NCBI GenBank assembly: GCA_949316235.1
Contig: OX438742.1
Coordinates: forward strand, 33,362,853 to 33,426,852
DNA: 64,000 bases
DNA from: Oegoconia quadripuncta
Taxonomy: Eukaryota; Arthropoda; Insecta; Lepidoptera; Autostichidae
Direction of reading: 5' to 3'
Position 1 is the stretch's first letter; each line of letters begins with the position of its first letter. A model generated the notes under the pieces. That model made no database searches and had not been told where the DNA came from. It worked only from the letters and a program-made list of their open reading frames with translations. The position numbers and the translations under genes were made by a program. Positions 52,591-64,000 of this stretch are shown here, piece after piece.

Positions 52591-55500
52591 CATACATAGG
52601 TCTTACGTATCATTTGTAGTGAGTGCATTGATTATAGTTGTTTTCTCCATTAAATAGTTTTTTAATACCTATACCATACACAGGTAATATGCGTCTACAG
52701 TTACCTAGTAATGCACGCATAGTTGTCCACAGCACAAGGTAATATTTTCATACCCTATAGACGAATTCAGAATATCTCAAAATCTTTGCAATGAAAAGAG
52801 GGGTTAGTAACTTTTCATAAAATCAAATTTTACAGAGGGTTTCCCTGAGGCCTGTACATAGCTACGGTAGTCCAGGGCCGTATCTCATAATTTCATATAC
52901 AGATTGTGGTCACGATGAAACGCTAATTATTCACGGGCTTGTGCCGCTCGCTACACAATGGCCTGCCTGATCGCTACACTGGGCAGGTGCGTTAGCAAAA
53001 CCTAGGTTATACGAGCTCTCACGTAGTTGATTAGGCATTTGTTATGATGATTGACTCTACGTAGGCGGTGCTCAGCATTTAATAATTTAGTTGACATGCG
53101 GGAACCATGCATTGCACGGTAAAATTATTTGTACGGACTTAGGCCTATAAATATGATCCTCAGATTGATTATGTTCTTCCTATAACACGTAAATGCATGG
53201 AACTTGAAACAAACTACAGTAAGTGTAATGTAATCATGTCTTCAAAAGATTTAAGCCTTCATTTATTCTACAATCATGGGAAGAGGACCTTTTTTGTGGG
53301 TTCGTGTTAAAGTAGCTACGTCAAGTTTCTCACCCTCTAAACATGTGTTTAGTAAACAATATATTGCATACACATTATTAAGTAATGATTTATCTAATGC
53401 CCTTTGATTGTAGATAATTTAGTTATTTATTATGTAACGCTTTATTAATGCACTTTTGATCCACCGTCCCGTCCATATAATATTCCAACCACCACTGAGG
53501 TTTACTGCAAGAGATCGCTCTTAAAGATAAGCTCACCTTTGTACATTATTTCTTACTGATTTGTACCTGTTTCTTTTTATATTTTCTGTGCAATAAATAA
53601 TAAAAAAAGATCGTTTCTATTCATTCGTAACCCGAGGCTACTTAAATAATTCATTACCGTATTCCCGCTTTATTAATCATCACCTTATTTGCAGAAAAAT
53701 TAATAAATAATATCTGCCATTTACCTTCATCAATTACATTCGTTTGTTCTGACTTCGACGTTCAGTAAACAGAGTAATTTCTACACAATTATAATAAATA
53801 ATAATGATGAATTCTGATACCACGAGGCAGACCCATCTAACAAACAGCTTTAGCATTTATGTTGGTAGGTTAAACAAATACACGATTGTAAATTGGGAAT
53901 CGGAACAGAATGTAATTCAATGAAAATTGAATATACATCAAAAGATGAAGTTATTCAATTTCGTAACACTCGTTTTAACTCTATAGAGCTAGTGGTTGGT
54001 TCTCTCGAGGAACTCTAATGGAACTCCACACTTGTCGTTTTGAATCACAAAGTAATTTATATATGCAGTTTCGGATACTAACTAGATCATCTTATAGTGT
54101 GTAGCGAATAAGTTTTTCTAATGGCATGATAGAGTACGTGTTATACTTCTTTACGAAATCACCAACCGTGGGAGGTGGTAGTGCCGAGTGTAAAGTGACT
54201 ATGCTTCAAAAAAAATGGCTGTCTAACTGAACAAACACCCAAACAGGCGTGAAAAAAATTAATTAAGAGCTATTTATATTTGTTATTATTCCTTATTATA
54301 TTTGTTAATCACAATATATATATATATAAGAATCACTACATATACCAAAAAACATTAGAAATCGAAAAAAATGAACAAAGAACACACTGTCATGAAAGTA
54401 ATTAAAAATTCACATGCTCTTACACACACAACTGCTTTATGGAATTAAACAAATGCTTAATTTATTACTTTTTTACATATGCATTTTTTCTAATTGTTAT
54501 CTGGAATGGAATATAGTTGGTTTGCACTATACTGTATTTGTATAGACCAAGAAAAATAAACAGAAATATTTTTTCTTACAAAAGAGTAATCAAGTATTAC
54601 AAGTGAAATGGTTTGTTCTTCTGTAGAAGTAATGGATTACGACATAGTGAATAATAATGTCACATATCATTTTCCTGATTCAGGTAAATTTATTAAGAAA
54701 TATAGTACCTAAGTAATAACTGGAAATTTTCGGATCTTAGCAAGAGTCTTTGTTGAAAATCTACAGGGAAGTAAGTATAAAATAATATTATCTCGTGACA
54801 CCACTTCTGGTGTAAGATATTCGCCAAAATCTAACGCTGGACTTCTAATATTAAATAACTACGACATGAAAACACCACAAAGTTCATTCTATGCTAATTG
54901 TGTACCGTAAGGTAAATATCGGCGAGATTCGACCGGATGATGGAAAAATGAGGTAAGCAGAGTCGTAGCCACAGGCGGTGACCGAAATAAGAGAGACGAT
55001 CAGTTTCAAGCAAATCACCAGCTCGATCTTCGGATAGCAGCAAAATTTTTAAAAGAGACCGAAAAGTATAACGTAGAACTCCGCATGCCTATTGTCTGGC
55101 CATGGCCACCATCTCTTCATCGCCAATTATCAAGTGCGGAAAATGATAAGTAATGGTGAAGTATGACCGCCATTTACAATGCAAAAAGTGCAATTACTCG
55201 CAAAGAAGCGAAGAAAATGGAGGTTACCTGGCGGTAGTCATTATTCACGAGATTTCTATTCTTGTTTATTTATGCGATCTACTGATTATTTATTCATTAA
55301 GAGGGCTTAACCCGTCCAGTGGCGCCCTCATTGGATGAATTAAATACAGCATACAAAAAATCGCTCTGACGTGCATTCGAGAAGCCTAAAAGCTAATTAT
55401 AAACAATACCTTAATATCTCGGATGGGGGTTATTTTATAGAATTCATGATTCTAAAAAAAAGTGGCATACTAACCTAAACTCCTCGGTGCAAGTATACTA

Positions 55501-56584
55501 ACTAATACCTACATGAGACCATCGTAATCCGTCTTTTTAAAGAATATATTTTTGCTTGATTTTCATTTTGCATCAATTTGCAGATTTTTTTTAATAACAC
55601 ACATTTTTTTAAATCAAAACAACATAATTACTTATTTATGAACTTATACCAATTACAGATTTTTAGTTTGCTAACAATTACATGTATTTGAGTGGAACCT
55701 TTGTAATGGTTAATAATTAGGTATGCATAATATTCATGCACTGTGAATATTATCTTTTATTAATTAATTAATATTTCGTCGAATTAATTTTCTTTGTTCA
55801 TACATTTATTTGCTCGAATAGTCTCTTACTCAAGGATCAACTTATCGAAAATAATTTTACTTGTACATCGACATATCGTTTCAGTGAAGCATCTTTCCCA
55901 TGTTTTTGTTTCGTGTCGAAACAAAAACAAAGTGTGCGATTCGATCGAAACTAAGACTTAAATCTTTGGGTGTTTAATACAGACACATATTTAAGTCTGA
56001 GGTGTGTAAGACAGTTAATTAAATCGTTGTAAGCCCATCTATCACAGAACCCTCTTCCACTTCATCTTTGTCTGCCCTATCCCTAGAGTATTTTTATGGA
56101 TCCGAGGCGACGATAGCAAGGGGCTAAAGCGCAGCGGACCCGTAGCAGTTAGAGCTGTTGAATTGCTTGTTTTTATGCCTCAATGCCTCTAATGCATATA
56201 CCGCCAACATACATGCTTGTTTGTATCCACGTTTATTTAAATAAAAACTGTCCACAATCAAGTGCAATTATGCATTTAACTCAGCAAATGCATCATTCGA
56301 TGAAAAGTTCTGCGATGAAAAATTGTTCGTGGCTACGTTTCTACGTTTTGCAAATCATGTTTTGATAAATTGTTAATTTGATTAACTGATACTTTATTAA
56401 ATGTAACCTTGATAAATACCTACTAATTATTGAGGATAAGCCGAACCCATATTTCAATGAACCGTTGTTAGATTATGTGAAAGGTTTGAATTTGAAAATA
56501 ATGTGTACCTATACCTCAAACACAAACAAAATATTCCTAACGCGGTATGTGCTATCAAGCTTATGTTAAAAAAAATCCACAATA

Positions 56585-56740
56585 ACCTTTTGATCTTAAT
56601 CGCAGCTGATGAGAGAATGAGGCCGAAGGTCATACCGCAGAACTCCCAACTAATTTTAGGGAGTGGCTATCTTATTTTACCAGGCCGGAACACAACAAAA
56701 TGCTATTAACATAGATACTTGGCGGCAGACTAAATTATGA
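56585..56740 (+). repeat. Dispersed repeat family C copy
   Basis: 'GAGAATGAGGCCGAAGGTCATACCGC', 'GAGTGGCTATCTTATTTTACC', 'GGCCGGAACACAACAAAATGC', 'TTGGCGGCAGACTAAATTATGATAA'. The 5' head is diverged. Confidence 0.65.
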
Positions 56741-56755
56741 TAATAATATCCAGAG

Positions 56756-57060
56756 AGGGCGTCGGTGGCTTAGTGGAGGAGACACAGTCTTTGGGAGGTC
56801 AAGGTTCGATCCCCAGGCAGGACATGTACCAATGAGTTTTTAAATTTAATTTAATTACTTTTGTGCATCCGACTGCTCTTAAACGGTGAAGGCCAACATC
56901 GTGAGGAAACTTAAATGCCCGAGAAAATAAATAAAAAAAAATCGAAGGCATGTGAAGTCCCCAACCCTAAGGACTATGGCCCCATACTCCCTCAATATGT
57001 GGGAAGTTCTATATCCCTGCAGTGCGATGTTTACGGACTGATGATGATGATCCAGAGCCA
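56756..57060 (+). mobile_element. tRNA-derived SINE, second family, (GAT)n tail
   Basis: tRNA-like head GGCGTCGGTGGCTTAGTGG with box B AAGGTTCGATCCCCAGGC. Then 'CATCCGACTGCTCTTAAACGGTGAAGGCCAACATCGTGAGGAAAC', 'GTGAAGTCCCCAACCC' and 'CAGTGCGATGTTTACGGACTGATGATGATG'. Complete from the head to the trinucleotide tail. Distinct from family A. Confidence 0.78.
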
Positions 57061-58689
57061 GGCGAACATTTATAAACCAAATTTGCTTTTACAAATCAAA
57101 TTTGTATTTATTTGAAATTAGACGTTCTGCCACTCATAGACCACTGTTTCATTATTGTGTTAAGCCTTCAAGAAAACGGGGCAGTCTATTTCAGTTCAAG
57201 TGAATGACTGCTAGAAGGTTTCCTATTTAGGTCACATTATTAACATTTTCGGAGTACTTACCTATTTATCTAACCACTTTGCCAACGTAAATGAAATTCA
57301 ATACTATAGGCTCAGTTATACAAGCCTCTATTCGGAACGTCTCGTCGCTCCATTGTTAAAGGACACTCACAAGTCTTGTGTAACCGGCTTTATGACAACT
57401 ACTCATGTCATGTTCAACTCACCACTTTACTCCCTTTCCAATTTCAATTGTAAACTCTAATAAATAAATTTATTCATACAGGGCTATTTTACTTGATCTA
57501 TTTCATTGTAGCATGATGCCTAATCAAGCTGTACATTCTGTAGTTCTCTAGAAATACCCTCTTATCTACATTATTATTTTAGAGAATTGCGGATGGTACT
57601 ACTACTATTAATCGTTTAGTCCTGTGTGATTAATTATGAAGTCAAATGTACAATTTTTAAACCCCAACGAAAAGTGACGGGTGTTATGTGCTTGACGGCG
57701 TTGTGTGTTTGTTCGTTTTTTGTCCGGTCATATCTCAGTAATGCGTACTCAGATTTAAGTGCTGTATCTTTTAAATTAATAGTTCAGTAAAAATAAGTAA
57801 TTTTTGTCACATAACTTCCTATAATCTTAAAGTTCCTGATTTTTTGTAGAAGGATAGAGGACCCATCAGTTAAAGAATAAAAATGTTTTCTAACAATTCT
57901 GCAGCTTGCTCTAGGTATAGTACAGGTATTTTCTTATGAAACCTACAATATTAAATTAAAGCTACCACTGTATATTTCATTGCATTGTAGAAGTTGCTAA
58001 GATCTCCTAAAACAATTTTCTAAAGAATTAATCAATAGCTACTTTAAATTTTCTAAAAATAGTTTAAAGTGTTGGAAGATATTTAGCCTTTAACACAGAG
58101 GTTTGGTCTATCTGGATGATATAATCATTTGTTTTCTCGGGGATCCTCCAAATTTCCAATTAAATGCCGCCGAGCATTGATGCCCGTATAGGAAGGATAC
58201 GAGATATTCTTCATTAGTCCTCATGGTAACAATGGTATGAAGTCGAAAGTGTTGATCTTAACTCCGTTAGGTAGAATATTATATCTTGTGCAAATTCAAA
58301 GAATTTTTTATTCAAATTTTGCTTAGATAAAAACGTCAAAATTATATTAGCACTAAAGATGCGTCTCCAATATCTCAAGAAAAATTAACATAACTGGATT
58401 ACTTCATTACTGAAATAAAAGCTTTAATTCAAATCACACGAAAAACATGAAAATAAACGCCACAACTCATCAGCGTGACGGATGTGGAGTATTAGTGGTC
58501 AGTTTACACCTTTTCCGCCGCTATTCCCGGTTGTCGGTCTCCTGGGGCCAATAGCAGGTGCTCCACGTGCCTGCACTTTATAATGGGTGCGCACTATAGC
58601 ATCAAACTTTAATCTCCAACTGAGGTCGGAGAAGATCTCCAACGGAGTATGTCAATTCTGAAAGCTTATCACTAGTATCTCTTCAAAGT

Positions 58690-58990
58690 ACTCAAAAATA
58701 AGCGCTTCATCGAATTCGATGTCGATGGTCGGAGAGGAAAAGGAAGACCATGGAAAAGATGGATGGAATGTGTGAAGGGTGAGGTAACGACTGATAGAGG
58801 AAAGTGGAGGAAAAACGTACTGCACTGACGCCAAGTAAATGGGGACAAGGGCAAGAAGTTGATGAAGAACTTAATGTCACGCCTATTTCCCGTAGGGGTA
58901 GGCAGAGACCGCAGACTTCCACCTGCTACGATCCTGACAAATCTCTTTTGCTACATTCACTGTCATAAGGTCGTCCCGATTGAAAGCAGT
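58690..58990 (+). pseudogene. LINE ORF C-terminal remnant and 3' UTR
   Basis: Plus strand reads GRRGKGRPWKRWMECVKGEV, TTDRGKWRKNVLH-stop, the C-terminal end of a lepidopteran LINE protein (G-R-K-R-G-R-P-x-x-R-W pattern). It is followed by 'GCCTATTTCCCGTAGGGGTAGGCAGAGACC', a familiar 3' UTR word. The open minus-strand frames over this interval are shadows. Confidence 0.68.
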
Positions 58991-59061
58991 AATACGATAT
59001 AATTAAAATAAGTAAAGAACTACCGGTTGATATATTACCAAAATACTAACTTATAATGTGT

Positions 59062-59246
59062 GCGAAGTGTGAGTTTTGTACCGTTTTTAACTTTTCCATC
59101 GCGTTCGCGTTTACGAATAAAGTCCCTGTGAAAAAATCGTTTTGCAAACTATCCGCTAGATGCGCTGCACATTTCTCCATACAAATCGTCACGTAAACGT
59201 GAACGCGGTAGTAAAGTTAAGTATAAACAAAACTCACACTCCGCGC
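59062..59246. mobile_element. Fold-back MITE (185 bp)
   Basis: Left GTGTGAGTTTTGTACCGTTT and 'CGCGTTCGCGTTTACG'; right 'CGTAAACGTGAACGCGGTAG' and 'AAACAAAACTCACACTCCGC'. Arms of about 55 bp in inverted orientation around a 75-bp centre. CpG-rich arms in AT-rich surroundings. Confidence 0.83.
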
Positions 59247-59897
59247 TCTGATCATACGAGCCCAAACTCGATGGTCATACTGTTAGCCATTGAAGAGTGC
59301 CTATGACCACCTCCCACATTTACAATCATACCAGATCCCAATGGAGTACGATTACTATGTTACTGTTTTAATCAGAGTGGCATTTTGCAAAATTTCAAAT
59401 TGACACTAAAATTAGATGTGGCCAAAAATTTATACAATTTGACACAATTTACAAGAATTATATTACATATCACCTAACTAAAAAATCCTCACTTACAATT
59501 CAGTTAGTAGTCTAAAATTATTTAGCGATTTAAATTATTCACACGCTTAACATCTTCATTAAAACCTTAGTGGCAGCATAATAAGAGTCTGATGTGCTTA
59601 ATTTCTAATAATCAAAATTACTACATAATTCGGTACTTTAAAATTTATAAAACAGAGTACTTATCGCCAGTGATTTTTGCAGAAATTAAAGAGAACCATC
59701 TCAAGCTCGTACATCACAATCCATCATGTCGTTTATGCTTTGACATAACGATAGATGGAACAAAGAATCACAAAGCACAACGAATACAGTCTACATACCT
59801 GGAAAGTCTAGGTTTTAGGTTTTGGTATTAATAATATAAGAATTAAATGGTTGTTTATTTTTTGTTTTCCTTTCACAATCTCAACATTTTTTTTCGG

Positions 59898-60035
59898 ACA
59901 CTAATTATCAAGGTCCATACTATGCAAACCTTGCACTATGGTTACTAGATATCGGATAACCATACATAAATATTTATATAAATATCCATGACTTGGGAAT
60001 AAATATTCGCGGTCATCACACAAACATGGTAAATG
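59898..60035 (-). mobile_element. SINE family A copy, 5'-truncated
   Basis: Minus strand body 'TTTGTGTGATGACCGCGAATATTTATTCCCAAGTCATGGATA' and tail 'GTAACCATAGTGCAAGGTTTGCATAGTATGGACC'. The tRNA head is absent. Confidence 0.72.
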
Positions 60036-60039
60036 TCGG

Positions 60040-61560
60040 GGGATATAAGGTATTTTACTCTTTTCTCATTATACTTACATGCGATTTATAAATTACATGA
60101 GTTTGGTTGGATTCGACAATATTTTACAAATAAAATGGCTCTACATATAAATATAATTTATTTTTCGGGTTCCGAACTCAAAGAGAAATCAGATCCTAAT
60201 ACTCCGCTCTTTGACCATCGAGTCGAGGCTCACTAGCTCCTATACAGACCTGAAATTCAGATATTTTGTGAGCGGAATGTCGTGAGATAAACAAAATACG
60301 ACTATTTAACACCTTCACACGACAAGCTTTAAAAATATCACACGTCTCGGAAATTATTAGCTTTTTGATAATTTTAAACTTAGTTAACATCTTGCTTTCC
60401 AAGTCTTCACTGGCAGGCCTAAGTAACACAGGTAAGAATTATTTTTATTTTATGGTTTTAGTGAATAATAAGCTTGTTTTGAAAACGTTTTCTTAAGATT
60501 TGTTATTTTTTTTTGTATTTCTTGGCTTGTACTTAAATTATTGTTTACGAATTAGATAGAATTGAACGCAGCGGTTTCACTTAATTTATCACATTTAAGA
60601 ATACAATGTTTAGTATTTAAGATTAATTTTAGAAAATAATTTCCATACATCCGAAAGCTAGTTTTTCTTCAATGCGACACGTATTTTTCATGTATACGAG
60701 TACAAGTGTATAATTGGTGTAAGACTTTGTTTTGTTTGAACTACAAGCCAGGGTGATCCTATTATAATTAAATTAAATATAAATTGATTGAGCATTCCGG
60801 AGATGTTTATTGAAATTTATTTTCACTGAGTCACTTAATGAGTATTTTATTTACCTAGCCGAAGCAGTGCCTCGAATAAAAATGTATCCTTTTAAATTAT
60901 TTGCAAACCGAATAAAAGGTTCGCCTTGAACATTTAAACGTTTTTATATTCCTATATATTATTCCCTTATCTAATACGAAACCAAAACTGTTTGAAATGT
61001 CACACATTACACAAGTTTTCTGTTGTTTACATTACATCATAATTTTTCAAAAATAAACAACAGAAAACTGTTGTTAACATTACATTGTTGTTTTGAAAGT
61101 TTTAACTTTCAAAGCTATATTTGTACCACCCCAAGAATCAAGAGGGTAGAAGCCACTAATAAGTTGAATATTCTCAACCACCTTTTATCTTTCAATAACG
61201 ACTCTCACTAGCACTTGCATAAACTTATATAATTATATTGTATCTGGCAGGTTAAGTACATCAATCATCATCAAACAATCCTAATTGGAATTTGATTGTA
61301 ATAAACATCCAGTTAAACTGCGTAATTGAATTCTATATAACATTTTATTCATTCTCGACTGCATCTCCCGACAAGAAAAGGAATCGAGATGAGCTCGACA
61401 TCGTGCCTTATTGCCTACTCCCATTTCTTATTACAGCAGAGCATTTTCTTACAAAGGAGTTTGTAAATCGCATCTCGAGGCTTGGTACGATCGTCTTAAA
61501 TTGAATTTAACTTTAAATTATAATAAAACCGTACTTGTACAGAATATGCGGTACTACAGG
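60040..61560. other. Intergenic, no gene recognised
   Basis: AT-rich. A spaced inverted repeat AGTTTTCTGTTGTTTA / TAAACAACAGAAAACT lies at 61014-61070, overlapping a direct repeat TGTTGTT(T/A)ACATTACAT. Frames such as 60196-60429 (minus) show no known motif. Confidence 0.4.
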
Positions 61561-61589
61561 AACGTGCTGGTGGTTAGGGTAAAATGAAA

Positions 61590-62150
61590 AACCGGCACGC
61601 ACTTGGCGTGTCGGGCCACGCGCAATGTAGGGTTCCGTTACTTGCCCTCACAATATGCGGACTTAGAAGGGGGCTATTTGTTGTTTGATAAAGAATTTTG
61701 CAACGGAATGTACAATTTATAAATTTTTCGACAATTACTCCTTAACTTGTAAAACCTACTCACCTGCGATAGTTTTCCTTTTATTTAACTTCATTATGTG
61801 CTACTGCGTTGAAATTTTTTCACGTTTCCAAATCCAACCGTTTAGATGGTAGGGGGAGGTGTGCCACTTGACTCTAAAAATTTGCACTATAAAGCTTAAT
61901 ATTTCTTAAACGACAATCCAACGACATTACATACGATAGGGTACAATAATAAAAGAAAATTCATCCCCACTTTACGTGTAGGAGAGGTACCGTAAGAAAA
62001 ATATTAATCAAGTTTTCATTTTGACGACCGGATTAATATGTATACTCGTGTCTATGCGACACTAAGCTAAGCCTCTTGGCAGAGCCTTAAGCCCCGGACA
62101 AAGACATGACGAAACTATAAGGGTTCCTTGTTGACTACGGAACCCTAGAA
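61590..62150. mobile_element. Dispersed element G, second copy
   Basis: 'GGCGTGTCGGGCCACGCGCAATGTAGGGTTCCG' at one end and 'GACATGACGAAACTATAAGGGTTCCTTGTTGACTACGGAACCCTAGA' at the other. Internal 'GAAAATTCATCCCCAC' and 'TACGTGTAGGAGAGGTACC' correspond, reversed, to 38.1 kb. It is uninterrupted here, which shows that the MITE at 38.2 kb is a later insertion. Confidence 0.68.
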
Positions 62151-62734
62151 AGCAGCATTGTACTCGTAGCGCGTTATAAATTGATAGTTCGCCCGCATAT
62201 TCCTTATCACATTTTGCGTCGCTAATGGGGATGTTTTTGGAAACAAGGCCTTTACGAAGCATGAAAATAAAATTTATTATTAGTTTATCGTCCGCATTTC
62301 GGGAAGAAGTACCCAATAGTATTGTATAATAATTATGAACGAAGTATATAGACACTTAATTTCATCAAAGCGTTATAGCTTGGTTGAAGCACAAATGTCC
62401 AAACTTGTGCATATAATATCAGTAGGTAATTGTTAATATTCATGATTCAATCAAATCAATAAAATCTACATAATAATACTTAATTTCAACTGTAACACTA
62501 GTGCCTGAACTAGGAAAATCCTGTGTTTCAGGAAAATCATGATTATATCATCCAGAGAGACCAAGCCGTGATAGATGCTAAATATCTTCGATACGGCTTG
62601 ACCGATTTCCAGCAAACATGGCTCAGAACCTATCTCCTAGTTTAGTCTTTAAAAAAACCACACTCTAATCGGCCCACCGATTACTGAGATAGTCAGGACA
62701 AAGACTGGACACATACACACAATGCCGTCAAATA

Positions 62735-63154
62735 TTGGGTCTTTACCTATGAAATTGGAGTTTCTTTTCTTCGTTAATTAATGTACCAATTCCTGCAATT
62801 TTCAAAGCTATATCCAAATTAGTTTTTTTATTTGGAAAATGGAATATTATTTCAACGTTTCACATTAAATATTTTTTAATTTCTGGGCTAAATCACATAA
62901 TAAAAAAAAATTGAACAGAGCTCTTTCATATGCCTCCCATAATCATTTCTTAGATTCGGTAAAACTTTTATAAAGCGGTTACTTTTAAAAATTAACGCTG
63001 CCTATACTTAACTTAATGTTATCCGATAATCCACACAAAGTTTAGCTAAATTTGGATTTGCCGTTCCCAAAAAAAATCAAAAATGTTTGTATGGAGAAAA
63101 CAGTTCTAATGAAATTCTTCATACAAAACGCCAATTTCATAGGTAAGGACCTAA
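62735..63154. mobile_element. Mariner-TIR MITE 2 (420 bp)
   Basis: TA duplications at 62733-62734 and 63155-63156. Left TTGGGTCTTTACCTATGAAA; right AATTTCATAGGTAAGGACCT. Its right half is the reverse complement of the left half of the 43.63-kb MITE ('AAAGCGGTTACTTTTAAAAA', 'CTTAATGTTATCCGATAAT'). Non-coding. The TIR outer bases match the mariner at 41.77 kb. Confidence 0.85.
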
Positions 63155-63159
63155 TACAT

Positions 63160-64000
63160 AACACCCGTAATTTTTCGTCGGGCTTTAATTAAAAAAGGGC
63201 ATACTAGAATAAATAACATTAAAACAGGAGAAAAGAAAAAGTGCCCTTTAGAAGAAAGCAAACAAAGTTGGCTCGGAATAAAGATTCGTAGAAGAGTGGT
63301 GAAGGTCCTTCGCCGCTGTGCAAATTGTATTGCTGCAAGTATTGTAGAATTACTGCTGAGTAGTAGTGAAATACAAGAATTTATAAAGTAAGAAAAGAAT
63401 GTATATAAATGTTATACCATTTTGTTTTACCTTCCGTACCAACTTTAGCCCTTGGTATCATCATATACCTAGATAGTTAAAAATTCAAATAGATATGGGT
63501 ACTTCTTTATGTTTATTTTCTAAACTTACCTAACATTTAAAAAACAACAGAACAACAGTTGTTATTACATTCGCGATACCATACCTAACAGTTTCTTTCA
63601 AGTAGGTACCTATACGTTCGAATCGACGTCATCATCAAAATTAGAATCCATAATTACTCTCGATCGGTTTGAATTCTGTAGCTCTACATTTATATCGTTT
63701 GCATACGTGTGTCACTCACTGACATTACCAACACCTAACAGGTTAACCACCACACGAAATGGATTCTACACCACAATCAAGTATAAATTAGTTAGTAATT
63801 TCTCTTGGTCTAGTGCATGAATTTAGTTATCGAACTTTGATGACACTGTCACTTACGGTAGTTATAGCGAATGTGAGATTATATTGGCATTTTCCTTCGT
63901 TTTGTGGTCACCTCGAGAGCTACAGTCACATAATTTTAAGGCGCTCTGTATTCATTAAGGCATTCAATATATAAAGTTTCTCCAGGTTTTAATATAATAA
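63160..64000. other. Window end, nothing recognised
   Basis: AT-rich sequence with a short repeat trace at 63160-63190 ('ACCCGTAATTTTTCGTCGGG', reversed counterpart near 57.66 kb). No exon, RNA gene or intact element was seen. Confidence 0.4.

Larger units (their letters stand above)
51776..58680. other. Flank upstream of the RhoGEF gene; mostly unannotated
   Basis: Presumably includes the RhoGEF 5' UTR and promoter near 51.8-52 kb, though no core element is convincing. Fold-back fragments lie at about 51.2 and 52.44-52.59 kb, a 29-bp hairpin at 55902-55930 and repeats at 56.6-57.06 kb. The sequence 52.6-56.5 kb shows no host exon that I can recognise. Confidence 0.4.

Noticed and set aside
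54895..55140. LINE protein remnant
   Set aside because: Faint resemblance to a W-x-(N/D)-(E/D)-(V/L)-x-x-V-A pattern, but too many stops and too little matching to call.
58707..58922. Overlapping minus-strand frames at 58.65-58.92 kb
   Set aside because: Shadows of a plus-strand LINE C-terminal remnant with GRP-x-x-RW motif.

Overview
The window is insect nuclear DNA, almost certainly from a moth or butterfly (Lepidoptera). It is AT-rich, full of TAGGTACCTA-type words, and carries many decayed transposons of lepidopteran type: tRNA-derived SINEs, RTE and Jockey/CR1-like LINE relics, mariners, fold-back MITEs and a Helitron-like end. Two host genes are supported; the rest is intron, intergenic DNA and mobile-element debris. 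The species cannot be named from the sequence.

0-2.3 kb: an intronless coding exon (+) for a neuropeptide precursor recognised as natalisin. It is 521 aa with a signal peptide, an N-terminal block of eight FWGxR cores and a C-terminal block of three DPY(Y/F)xxR cores. Nearly all cores are followed by the Gly-dibasic signature of amidated peptides.

2.3-12.6 kb: intergenic. It holds a decayed but nearly full-length LINE (4.7-8.6 kb, minus), a separate 5'-truncated retro-insert with poly-A and a 12-bp target duplication (8.64-9.04 kb, plus), a small MITE and a striking 62-bp palindrome.

12.66-51.78 kb (minus): a 17-exon gene for a Rho guanine-nucleotide exchange factor of the ARHGEF17 type. 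The DH domain, PH-like domain and C-terminal beta-propeller are all present. All 17 exons join in frame across consensus splice sites to give 1040 aa. Introns 1 (17 kb) and 2 (9.8 kb) hold most of the transposon load. Notable residents are a mariner with an intact DD34D triad but two stops and a nested insertion, an older mariner relic, tyrosine-recombinase fragments, mariner-related MITEs, a 212-bp tandem duplication, SINE clusters and a 66-bp palindrome. A long fold-back element in intron 16 and two more repeats in introns 8 and 13 would be transcribed as part of the pre-mRNA.

51.8-64 kb: no host gene was recognised. It contains two SINE types, LINE 3' relics, fold-back MITEs and a second copy of the mariner-TIR MITE.

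There is no sign of a working link between the neuropeptide gene and the RhoGEF gene beyond proximity. The most interesting material is the two-block natalisin precursor, the ladder of nested insertions that gives relative ages, and the near-perfect palindromes and intronic fold-backs that could form long hairpin RNAs.
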